Shown here: positions 17,953 to 25,505 of the stretch, piece after piece
How positions within the stretch are numbered: the first letter of the stretch is position 1
How the letters are laid out: each line of letters starts with the position of its first letter
Assembly (NCBI RefSeq): GCF_014648395.1
Contig: NZ_BMRA01000002.1
Coordinates: 434,001 to 498,000, forward strand
Source: Micromonospora fulviviridis
GTDB lineage: Bacteria; Actinomycetota; Actinomycetes; Mycobacteriales; Micromonosporaceae
DNA: 64,000 bases
Direction: 5' to 3'
The notes under the pieces: model-generated
Databases searched by the model: none
What the model saw: the letters and a program-made list of their open reading frames with translations, nothing else
Told to the model about the DNA's origin: nothing
Program-made: the position numbers and the translations under genes

Positions 17953-20403
17953 CTAAGCCTGACGCATCTCACGCGATGAGTCAACTGATCCCACATTTTG
18001 GTTCACGGACGTGGGCGTGTCGGCTCCCGGCACACCCTCCGCGCCCGGCACGACCTGCGAAGATCCCTCGTTCGAGGTACGCGGCGCGGGTATCTGGGCG
18101 GGTGGATTCGACCGCAGCCGGGGCAGCAACGGGGACGGCCCGATCCGGGGCGGCGGGGCCGGCGCGGCGGGCGGCGCCGAGGCGGGGCGGTTGCCGGGCG
18201 AGGTGGCCGCCTCCAGCATCGCCTCCAGGTGCTCGGCGGGTACGCCCCAGCCGAAGGCCGCGCCCTGCCCGAAGCGGCAACCGGCGGCCACCACGGCGGC
18301 CAGCTCGGTGGGGGTGGTGACGCCCTCGGCGATCACCTCCAGGCCGAGCTGGTGCCCGAGGCGCATGACGATGTCGACCATCGGGGCGAACGCCGGGCCG
18401 TCCCGGCCGACCGGGCGGACCGGCTCGTGCTCGGCGACCAGGCTGTGGTCGATCTTGAGAATGTCGATCGGGAGCCGGCGGAGCTGCCCGAGCGAGGAGT
18501 AGCCGGCACCGAAGTCGTCCAGCGCGATCCGCACCCCGGTGAGGCGCAGCGCGGTGAGCCGCCGGATCAGCTCGTCCAGGTCGGTGGCGACGGCGTGCTC
18601 GGTGACCTCCAGCACCAGCCGCTGCGGCGGTACGTGGTGGGCGCGCAGCGCGTCGGCGACCTGGACCACGTATTCCGGGGCGTGCAGCTCCCGGGGCGAG
18701 ACGTTCACCGACACCCATACGTCGTGCCCGTCGGCCAGCCAGCGGGAGAGCTGGTAGCACGCCTGGTGCAGCACCCAGGCGCCCAGCTTGGAAATCATCC
18801 CGCACTCCTCGGCCAGCGGGATGAACTCGTCCGGCCGGACGTTGCCCAGCTCCGGGTGGTGCCAGCGGAGCAGCGCCTCGGCGCCGACCGGGCGGACCGA
18901 GGGCAGCGAGGCCACCGGCTGGAAGGCCAGCCGCAGCTCGTCGCGCTCGATCGCGCCGCGCAGCTCGTGCTCCAGCATGGTGCGCCGGCGCAGCAGCTGG
19001 TCGTAGGTGGCGTCGTAGCGCTCGATCCGGTTCTTGCCGCGCTGCTTGGCGTAGCGCAGCGCCAGGTCGGCGTTGCGCAGCAGCAGCTCGACGTCGGTCT
19101 CCCCGCAGGCGCCGGCCACCCCGATGCTGACCGAGAGGAAGACCGGCCCGTCGGCCTCCTCGTAGGGACGGCCGAGCACCCCGAGCAGCCGCTCGGCGAC
19201 CGGCCCCGGGTCGGTCGTGCCGTGCATGAGCACGGCGAACTCGTCGCCGCCGAGCCGGGCGGCCAGGTCGCCCGGGCGCAGGTTGCCGCGCAGCCGCCGG
19301 CCCACCTCGGCCAGCACCGCGTCGCCCACGTCGTGGCCGCGCATGTCGTTGACGTTCTTGAAGCCGTCCAGGTCCAGCCCGAGCAGCACGCAGGGGACGC
19401 CGGCCTCGGCGCAGCGGTGCAGCGCGCGCAGCAGGCCGCGCCGGTTGGCCAGGCCGGTGAGCGGGTCGGTGTGCGCCAGCTCGCGGAAGTGCGCCTCCCG
19501 CTCGGCCAGCCGGCCGGCGTAGCCGCGGACGTCGTTGAGGGCCAGGTACTGCCGGGCCACCAGGGCGAAGCCCTCGACGCTGCCCGCCGCGATGCCGAAC
19601 ACGTCGAACCGGCCGCCCTGCAGGAGGTGGTACATGGCGGAGGCGGCCATCGCGAACATCGGCACGAAGGCGTACTCGCCGTCGCGGCGGATCAGGTCGA
19701 CGTCGACCCGCGGCAGGTCGACCCGGTGCGCGGCCAGGGCGGTGGCCAGCAGGCCGGCGGCGATCACCGCGGCGCCGGCGAACGCCAGCCCCGGACCGGC
19801 CTGGCAGAGCCCGGCCGACAGGCCCAGGCCGCCGCAGGTCACCCCGGTCGCGCCGGCGCCCAGCAGGACCAGCCGGCCGCGCGGCGGCGCCGCCCGCAAG
19901 ACCATGATCACGGTCAGCCCGGCGGTCAGCGCCGCGCTCACCGTGGCCAGCAGGATGGGCAGGCAGGCGACCGGGGTCGCGGCGCCGAGCAGCCGGGTCG
20001 GCGGGCTGAACAGCGCCCAGCCGACGAACCAGAGCGCCCCCGCCATGATCAGGCCGTCCAGCAGCAGCCGGGCGGTGGCTGCCCGGGCCGCGGCGGTGCC
20101 GGGCAGCCGGAGCAGGGCGACGCCGAGGCCGAGCCCGGCGAGCGTGGTGCCGAACGAGACGAGGGTGGCCCAGCCGGTCCGCTGCCCCTGCCGGTGCGCC
20201 CAGTGGTCGCCGGCGGCCAGTGTGCCGGCCAGCCCGAGGAGCAGGCTGAGCAGGGCGACCCCGGCGGCGGCCGCGAGCAGCACGTGGGCCTGCCGGTGCG
20301 GTCCGCCCCGGCGGCGCGCCGACGCGGCGAGCAGGGCGGCGGCACCGGCCGCGGCGAGCCCGCTCAGCACCGCGACGGTGACCATGCCCGGGGACGACTG
20401 CAC
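17953..20403 (-). CDS. Membrane GGDEF-EAL protein (bifunctional c-di-GMP enzyme)
   Basis: An 816-residue protein. About 7-8 predicted membrane helices fill residues 1-250. A GGDEF domain with the intact motif at 385-389 follows, with an RPGD inhibitory I-site five residues before it. The EAL domain then has EAL at 509-511, [22 protein letters not shown] at 629-637, KID and AEGV, so the metal and catalytic residues are present. Synthesis and hydrolysis are both possible. A 100-residue Pro-rich tail ends the protein. GTG 20403 is chosen because CACAGT lies 7 bases upstream. The 3' end carries the ilvB promoter. It is divergent from ilvD. Confidence 0.9.
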   Translation of the reverse strand: MQSSPGMVTVAVLSGLAAAGAAALLAASARRRGGPHRQAHVLLAAAAGVALLSLLLGLAGTLAAGDHWAHRQGQRTGWATLVSFGTTLAGLGLGVALLRLPGTAAARAATARLLLDGLIMAGALWFVGWALFSPPTRLLGAATPVACLPILLATVSAALTAGLTVIMVLRAAPPRGRLVLLGAGATGVTCGGLGLSAGLCQAGPGLAFAGAAVIAAGLLATALAAHRVDLPRVDVDLIRRDGEYAFVPMFAMAASAMYHLLQGGRFDVFGIAAGSVEGFALVARQYLALNDVRGYAGRLAEREAHFRELAHTDPLTGLANRRGLLRALHRCAEAGVPCVLLGLDLDGFKNVNDMRGHDVGDAVLAEVGRRLRGNLRPGDLAARLGGDEFAVLMHGTTDPGPVAERLLGVLGRPYEEADGPVFLSVSIGVAGACGETDVELLLRNADLALRYAKQRGKNRIERYDATYDQLLRRRTMLEHELRGAIERDELRLAFQPVASLPSVRPVGAEALLRWHHPELGNVRPDEFIPLAEECGMISKLGAWVLHQACYQLSRWLADGHDVWVSVNVSPRELHAPEYVVQVADALRAHHVPPQRLVLEVTEHAVATDLDELIRRLTALRLTGVRIALDDFGAGYSSLGQLRRLPIDILKIDHSLVAEHEPVRPVGRDGPAFAPMVDIVMRLGHQLGLEVIAEGVTTPTELAAVVAAGCRFGQGAAFGWGVPAEHLEAMLEAATSPGNRPASAPPAAPAPPPRIGPSPLLPRLRSNPPAQIPAPRTSNEGSSQVVPGAEGVPGADTPTSVNQNVGSVDSSREMRQA
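17956..17984 (-). promoter_or_regulatory. ilvB operon promoter
   Basis: TTGACT at -35 and CAGGCT at -10 with a 17-base spacer. The promoter lies inside the last codons of the upstream GGDEF-EAL gene (stop at 17953-17955). Confidence 0.65.
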
Positions 20404-20514
20404 GACCTCAACTGTGCCGGATCGGCGCCCCCCGTGGGGCACCGGGTGTGCAACTGTTGGGACACGGCGCGCGTGCCCGGGGGCCGGCGGGACGGCGGTG
20501 TCAGACTGGTAGGC

Positions 20515-22362
20515 ATGCCTGAGCTGCGGTCGAGGACCTCCACCCACGGTCGGACGATGGCCGGCGCCCGCGCCCTGTGGCGGGCCACCGGGATGACCGA
20601 CGACGACTTCGGCAAGCCGATCGTCGCCATCGCGAACAGTTTCACCCAGTTCGTCCCCGGCCACGTACACCTCAAGGACCTCGGCGGCCTGGTCGCCGAG
20701 GCGGTGGCCGAGGCCGGCGGGGTGGGTCGGGAGTTCAACACCATCGCGGTGGACGACGGCATCGCCATGGGCCACGGCGGCATGCTCTACTCGCTGCCCA
20801 GCCGGGAGCTGATCGCCGACGCGGTCGAATACATGGTCAACGCGCACTGCGCGGACGTCCTGGTCTGCATCTCCAACTGCGACAAGATCACCCCCGGCAT
20901 GCTGCTCGCCGCGCTGCGGCTCAACATCCCGACCGTCTTCGTCTCCGGCGGCCCCATGGAGGCCGGCAAGACGGTGGCGATCGAGGGCGTCGTCCACTCG
21001 AAGATCGACCTGATCGACGCCATGATCGCCTCGTCGAACGAGGCGGTCACCGAGGACCAGCTCGGCGAGATCGAGCGCTCCGCCTGCCCGACCTGCGGAT
21101 CCTGCTCCGGCATGTTCACGGCCAACTCGATGAACTGCCTCACCGAGGCGATCGGCCTGGCGCTGCCCGGCAACGGCTCGACGCTGGCCACCCACGCCGC
21201 GCGCCGGTCGCTCTTCGTCGAGGCCGGCCGCACCGCCGTGGAGATCGCCAAGCGCTGGTACGACGGCGACGACGCGTCCGTGCTGCCCCGGTCGATCGCC
21301 AGCCGGGCCGCCTTCGAGAACGCCGTCGCGCTCGACGTGGCCATGGGTGGCTCCACCAACACGGTGCTGCACCTGCTGGCCGCCGCCCGCGAGGCGGAGC
21401 TGGACTTCGGGGTGGCCGACATCGACGCCATCTCCCGGCGGGTGCCCTGCCTGGCAAAGGTCGCGCCGAACTCGCCGCAGTACCACATGGAGGACGTGCA
21501 CCGGGCCGGCGGCATCCCGGCCATCCTCGGCGAACTGGACCGCGCCGGCCTGCTCCACCGGGACGTGCACGCGGTGCACTCGCCGAGCCTGGCGCAGTGG
21601 CTCGCCGACTGGGACGTGCGCGGCGGCGCCGCCAGGCCGGAGGCGGTCGAGCTGTTCCACGCCGCCCCGGGCGGGGTGCGCACCACCGAGCCGTTCTCCA
21701 CCACCAACCGCTGGTCGTCGCTGGACACCGACGCGGCCGGGGGCTGCATCCGGGACCGAAAGCACGCGTACAGCGCGGACGGCGGGCTGGCCATCCTGCA
21801 CGGCAACCTGGCGCCGGACGGCTGCGTGGTGAAGACCGCCGGGGTGCCCGAGGAGTGCCTGACGTTCCGCGGGCCGGCCAAGGTCTACGAGTCGCAGGAC
21901 GACGCGGTGGCGGCGATCCTGGCCAAGCAGGTCGTCGCCGGGGACGTGGTGGTGATCCGGTACGAGGGCCCGAAGGGCGGCCCCGGCATGCAGGAGATGC
22001 TCTACCCCACCTCGTTCCTCAAGGGTCGCGGGCTGGGCCGCTCCTGCGCGCTGCTCACCGACGGCCGGTTCTCCGGCGGCACCTCCGGCCTGTCCATCGG
22101 GCACGTCTCCCCCGAGGCGGCCTCGGGCGGGCTGATCGCGCTGGTGCGGGAGGGCGACGAGATCGTCATCGACATCCCGGCCCGGTCGATCCGGCTCGAC
22201 GTGCCCGACGACGTGCTCCAGGCGCGGCGGGTGGCCGAGGAGAAGCGCGACCGCCCGTACACCCCGACCGACCGGGTCCGGCCGGTGTCGGCGGCGCTGC
22301 GCGCGTACGCCTCGATGGCCACCTCGGCCAGCGACGGCGCGTACCGCCGGGTCCCGGAGTAA
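20515..22362 (+). CDS. ilvD: Dihydroxy-acid dehydratase
   Basis: A 615-residue IlvD/Edd family enzyme. The Fe-S ligands are visible in [11 protein letters not shown] and in [16 protein letters not shown], and the C-terminal [19 protein letters not shown] block is conserved. It dehydrates dihydroxyisovalerate and dihydroxymethylvalerate to the oxo acids that IlvE aminates. It is transcribed away from the other ilv genes. CAGACT lies 7 bases before the ATG and no ribosome binding site is seen, so it is likely leaderless. No attenuator was found before it. Confidence 0.97.
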   Translation: MPELRSRTSTHGRTMAGARALWRATGMTDDDFGKPIVAIANSFTQFVPGHVHLKDLGGLVAEAVAEAGGVGREFNTIAVDDGIAMGHGGMLYSLPSRELIADAVEYMVNAHCADVLVCISNCDKITPGMLLAALRLNIPTVFVSGGPMEAGKTVAIEGVVHSKIDLIDAMIASSNEAVTEDQLGEIERSACPTCGSCSGMFTANSMNCLTEAIGLALPGNGSTLATHAARRSLFVEAGRTAVEIAKRWYDGDDASVLPRSIASRAAFENAVALDVAMGGSTNTVLHLLAAAREAELDFGVADIDAISRRVPCLAKVAPNSPQYHMEDVHRAGGIPAILGELDRAGLLHRDVHAVHSPSLAQWLADWDVRGGAARPEAVELFHAAPGGVRTTEPFSTTNRWSSLDTDAAGGCIRDRKHAYSADGGLAILHGNLAPDGCVVKTAGVPEECLTFRGPAKVYESQDDAVAAILAKQVVAGDVVVIRYEGPKGGPGMQEMLYPTSFLKGRGLGRSCALLTDGRFSGGTSGLSIGHVSPEAASGGLIALVREGDEIVIDIPARSIRLDVPDDVLQARRVAEEKRDRPYTPTDRVRPVSAALRAYASMATSASDGAYRRVPE

Positions 22363-22404
22363 CCGCCCCCACCGGTCTCCACGCCGCCGGTAGGGTCCGG
22401 CGGC

Positions 22405-23127
22405 GTGGAGACGACGGTGAGCTACGCGCGACTGATCCGACCGGCCATCGACCGGGTGTACGTGGGAGCCCGCTGGGCGGCCCGGGCCCGGATGGAGGAG
22501 TTCTACGCCGCGCGTGGCGTCGACCTCGGCTATGAGAACAGCTTCTTCTCCGGCGTGCTGGCCCGGCCGATGCCCGCCGAGGCGCTCGCCGACGGCCTGG
22601 CCTACACCGACGGCGACATGAGCCGGGAGCTGGCCCAGGGCGTGACCACGGTGGACGCCGACGGCACCTGGCACCTCACCGAGCTGGGCCGGGAGCTGGC
22701 CCTCTACGCGCAGCGGGCCACCGCCGAGGCCGCCGAGGAGCGGTGGTCGGCGATGCCGGGGATGCTGCCCGGCCTGACCATCGTTCCCCGGCTGGCCGAC
22801 CTCGTGGGCCGGGTGCTGGCGCACGGGCAGGCCACCGGCGGGCCGGCGTTCCGGGCCATGTCCCCGCCGTACGAGCCGGACGACGCCTCGCCGGCGCTGC
22901 TGCTGGTCACCCGGCTCGGCTCGCTGCGCCACCACCGCGCGGACGCGCACCGGGCGGCGTGGCGGGCCGCCGGGCTGACCGCCGCCGGGATCCGGGCGCT
23001 GCCGGACGGGCCGGAACGCGCGGCCGTCGAGGCGGAGACCGACCGGCGGGACGAGCCCGCGTACGCGGTGCTCAGCGACGCCGAGCGCTGGGAGCTGCTG
23101 GCCGGCCTGGCCGCGCTGCCGGGCTAG
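22405..23127 (+). CDS. Conserved hypothetical protein, 240 aa
   Basis: No named domain is recognised. The protein is soluble and helical, rich in Ala, Arg and Glu. It has an N-terminal SYARLIRPAIDRVYVGARWAAR block and, mid-protein, a DGTWHLTELGRELALYAQR segment that looks like the wing of a winged helix. A later LVTRLGSLRHHRADAHRAAW block resembles a helix with a possible HHxxDxH metal site. It may be an actinobacterial regulator-like protein of the SCO6045 type, with low certainty. TAGGGT sits 8 bases before the GTG. Its TAG stop shares the tetranucleotide CTAG with the TAG stop of convergent sulP. Confidence 0.65.
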   Translation: METTVSYARLIRPAIDRVYVGARWAARARMEEFYAARGVDLGYENSFFSGVLARPMPAEALADGLAYTDGDMSRELAQGVTTVDADGTWHLTELGRELALYAQRATAEAAEERWSAMPGMLPGLTIVPRLADLVGRVLAHGQATGGPAFRAMSPPYEPDDASPALLLVTRLGSLRHHRADAHRAAWRAAGLTAAGIRALPDGPERAAVEAETDRRDEPAYAVLSDAERWELLAGLAALPG

Positions 23128-24854
23128 GCGCCCAACGCGATGGCGCGGGCGTGGCGGATGGCGGCCGGGGTGTCCGGGAAGATCAAGCCCTCCCGGCGCA
23201 GCTCCGCCGCCACGCCCAGCGTGCTGAGTACCTGGTCGTGACCCGGCGTGATGCCGGAGAGCAGCACGGCGATCCCCCGCCCGCGCAGCCGGTCGACCGC
23301 GTCGCCGAGCACCTGCGCGCCGGTCGCGTCGATCGTGGACACCCGGGACATCCGCAGGATGACCACGCGGACGTCGGCCACCTCGGCCAGTTCCAGCAGG
23401 AAGGTGTGCGCGGCGGCGAAGAAGAGCGGCCCGTCCAGCCGGTACGCGACGATGTGCTCGGCCAGCAGCGCGTGCTCCTCGGCGCTGTGCTCGCCCGGGT
23501 CGAGGGGCACCTGTTCCAGCCGGGCGCTGCGGGCCACCGCGCGCAGCGCGAGCACGACGGCCACGCCCAGCCCGACCGCCACCGCGGTGACGAGGTCCCA
23601 CATCACGGTGACCGCGAAGGTGAGAACCAGCACCACGGCGTCGGCCCGGGTGGCCCGGAGCATCGCCCGCAGCGAACCGGCCTCGACCATCCGTACGGTG
23701 GTGGCGAGCAGCACCCCGGCCAGCGCGGCGAGCGGGATGCGGCCGACGAGCGGGGCGGCGGCCAGCACGATGGCGGCGAGGGCGACGGCGTGGGTGAGCG
23801 CCGCGAGCTTCGACGAGGCGCCGGCCCGCACGTTCACGGCGGTGCGGGCGATGGCGGCGGTGGCCGGGATGCCGCCGAAGACCGGGGCGGCCAGGTTGGC
23901 CAGGCCCTGCCCGAAGAGTTCCCGGTCCGGGTCGTGCCGTTCGCCGACGGTCATCCCGTCCGCCACGGTCGCCGAGAGCAGGCTCTCCAGGGCGGCGAGC
24001 GCGGCCACCGCGAGCGCGCTGGGCAGCAGCACGCCGAACGCGCTGGGGTCGAGGAAGTCCAGCGAGGGGGCGGGCAGCCCCTGCGGCAGGGCGCCGATGC
24101 GGACCAGGTCGACCGGGGCCAGTTCGGCGAGGAGCGTGGCGGCGGCCACCCCGAGCAGGGAGAACGGCAGGCCGGGCCGCCATCGGGCGCCGAGCAGCAT
24201 GAGCGCGGCCACCCCGAGCGCGACGGCGACGGCCACCGGCCGGGGGTGGGCGGCGAACCGCACGACCGCGTCGGCGGCCACCGCCCAGACCTTCTCGCCG
24301 TGGGCGTCGGTGACGCCGAGCGCCGCCGGCACCTGTTGCAGGGCGATGACCACGGCGATGCCGGCGGTGAAGCCCTCGATCACGGGGGTGGGCAGGTAGC
24401 GGACGTAGCGGCCGAGGCGGGCCAGGGCGAGGGCGAGCAGGATCAGGCCGGCCAGGGCGCCGACCATGAGCACGCCCCGGGCGCCGAAGCGCTGCACCAC
24501 CGGCACGAGCACCACGGTCATCGCGCCGGTGGGGCCGGAGACCTGGAGGTTGGAGCCGCCGAAGACCGCGGCGACGGCACCGGCGACCACGGCGGTGACC
24601 AGGCCGGCCTGCGCGCCGAGCCCGGAGGTGACGCCGAAGGCGAGCGCCAGGGGCAGCGCCACCACGGCCACGGTGAGCCCGGCGAGCAGGTCGCGGCGGG
24701 GCGAGCGGCGGACCGCCGCCCAGTCGGAGCGGCCCGGTAGCAGCCCGGACAGCCGGGTCCGGAGCAGCCGCCCGGTCCGCCGCGGGCCGCCGCCGGGAAC
24801 GCCGGGGCGGGACGGGCCGTCGAGGGCCGAGGAGGCCGGGGCCGCCGCGTTCAC
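23124..24854 (-). CDS. SulP-family anion transporter with STAS domain
   Basis: A 576-residue membrane protein of the SLC26/SulP family. The N-terminal 420 residues hold about 12-14 helices, including the family block RDLLAGLTVAVVALPLALAFG and the substrate-site region FGGSNLQVSGPTGAM. A C-terminal STAS domain follows (YRLDGPLFFAAAHTF, then ILRMSRVSTIDATGAQVL). The substrate may be sulfate or bicarbonate and cannot be told from sequence. The GTG overlaps the stop of arsR as GTGA, so transporter and regulator are translated together. No carbonic anhydrase gene is adjacent. Confidence 0.9.
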   Translation of the reverse strand: MNAAAPASSALDGPSRPGVPGGGPRRTGRLLRTRLSGLLPGRSDWAAVRRSPRRDLLAGLTVAVVALPLALAFGVTSGLGAQAGLVTAVVAGAVAAVFGGSNLQVSGPTGAMTVVLVPVVQRFGARGVLMVGALAGLILLALALARLGRYVRYLPTPVIEGFTAGIAVVIALQQVPAALGVTDAHGEKVWAVAADAVVRFAAHPRPVAVAVALGVAALMLLGARWRPGLPFSLLGVAAATLLAELAPVDLVRIGALPQGLPAPSLDFLDPSAFGVLLPSALAVAALAALESLLSATVADGMTVGERHDPDRELFGQGLANLAAPVFGGIPATAAIARTAVNVRAGASSKLAALTHAVALAAIVLAAAPLVGRIPLAALAGVLLATTVRMVEAGSLRAMLRATRADAVVLVLTFAVTVMWDLVTAVAVGLGVAVVLALRAVARSARLEQVPLDPGEHSAEEHALLAEHIVAYRLDGPLFFAAAHTFLLELAEVADVRVVILRMSRVSTIDATGAQVLGDAVDRLRGRGIAVLLSGITPGHDQVLSTLGVAAELRREGLIFPDTPAAIRHARAIALGA

Positions 24855-25189
24855 CGCTGGCCTTCCCCGGCGCGCAGCTCGTCGAGGAGGGCGTCGCGGT
24901 CGGTGAGGACCGCGCCGAGGATCCGCCGGCCGGCGGCGAGCAGGTCGGCCACGTCGGGGGTGCTGAGCGAGTACACGACCAGCGGGCCGTCCCGGTGCGA
25001 GGTGACCATGCCGGCCCGCCGCAGGACGGCGAGCTGCTGCGAGAGGTTGGACGGCTCGACGTCGATGGCGGCGAGCAGGTCGCGGACCGGCTTCGGCCCG
25101 TCCTGGAGCAGTTCGAGCACCCGGATCCGGACGGGGTGCCCGAGGGTGCGGAACAGCTCCGCCTTGGCCTGGTACAGCGGCACCGACAT
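24851..25189 (-). CDS. ArsR-family repressor without cysteines
   Basis: A 112-residue winged-helix protein. The recognition helix region is PVRDLLAAIDVEPSNLSQQLAVLRRAGMV and the wing is SHRDGPLVVYSLS. There is no cysteine anywhere and no ELCVCDL metal box, so it is not a classical arsenic or cadmium sensor. It heads the arsR-sulP operon, with a 30-bp near-perfect palindrome upstream as the likely operator. GGAGGAG precedes the ATG. Confidence 0.9.
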   Translation of the reverse strand: MSVPLYQAKAELFRTLGHPVRIRVLELLQDGPKPVRDLLAAIDVEPSNLSQQLAVLRRAGMVTSHRDGPLVVYSLSTPDVADLLAAGRRILGAVLTDRDALLDELRAGEGQR

Positions 25190-25211
25190 GACGACTCCTC
25201 CCCGAGAACCC

Positions 25212-25241
25212 TGAAGACTTTAGCACTTGCGAAAATCTTCA
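25212..25241 (-). promoter_or_regulatory. ArsR operator palindrome
   Basis: TGAAGACTTTAGCA, two bases, TGCGAAAATCTTCA. The half-sites agree at 12 of 14 positions. It lies 22 bases upstream of the arsR ATG, and its size is that of ArsR operators. It is noticeably AT-richer than its surroundings. A TAAAGT -10-like box on the minus strand lies within it. Confidence 0.75.
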
Positions 25242-25265
25242 ACTCGGTGCGGAGCCGGAACGGCG

Positions 25266-25314
25266 AGATCTTGGACAGTTGCCGTTCCGGACGAACGACA
25301 ACTGTCCAAGATCT
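25266..25314. repeat. Long palindrome between the mannosidase operon and arsR
   Basis: A 16-bp perfect stem (AGATCTTGGACAGTTG and its complement) encloses an inner 5-bp stem (CGTTC/GAACG) with a 5-base loop. It lies 12 bases past the last gene of the beta-mannosidase operon and can act as its terminator. It is similar in size and architecture, not in sequence, to the two GATCATGA-type palindromes at 54880 and 55712. Confidence 0.75.
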
Positions 25315-25325
25315 GCGAGGCGGCG

Positions 25326-25505
25326 CTACTGCGCGCGGAGGTTGTCCAGCGCGTGGGTGCCGGGGCTCACCCAGATGAGGACTCCGCGGACGTCGGTCAG
25401 GGCCGAGGCGTCGCAGGACATCTGGTTGAGCAGATCCACCTCGACCGTGGTGGTGGTGCCCAGCCCGGCCAGGGCCAGCAGCACGCCGGCCAGCCGCCGT
25501 CTCAC
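25326..25505 (-). CDS. Small secreted or membrane peptide, 59 aa
   Basis: A 59-residue frame starting at a GTG that overlaps the stop of the mannosidase gene (GTGTGA). It begins MRRRLAGVLLALAGLG, a positively charged then hydrophobic N-terminus like a signal peptide or anchor, followed by VEVDLLNQMSCDASALTD and a VLIWVSPGTHALDNL tail. No family is recognised. Overlap with the upstream stop, strand and the palindrome after it suggest a real last gene of the operon. It could also be the remnant of a longer secreted protein. Confidence 0.5.
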   Translation of the reverse strand: MRRRLAGVLLALAGLGTTTTVEVDLLNQMSCDASALTDVRGVLIWVSPGTHALDNLRAQ

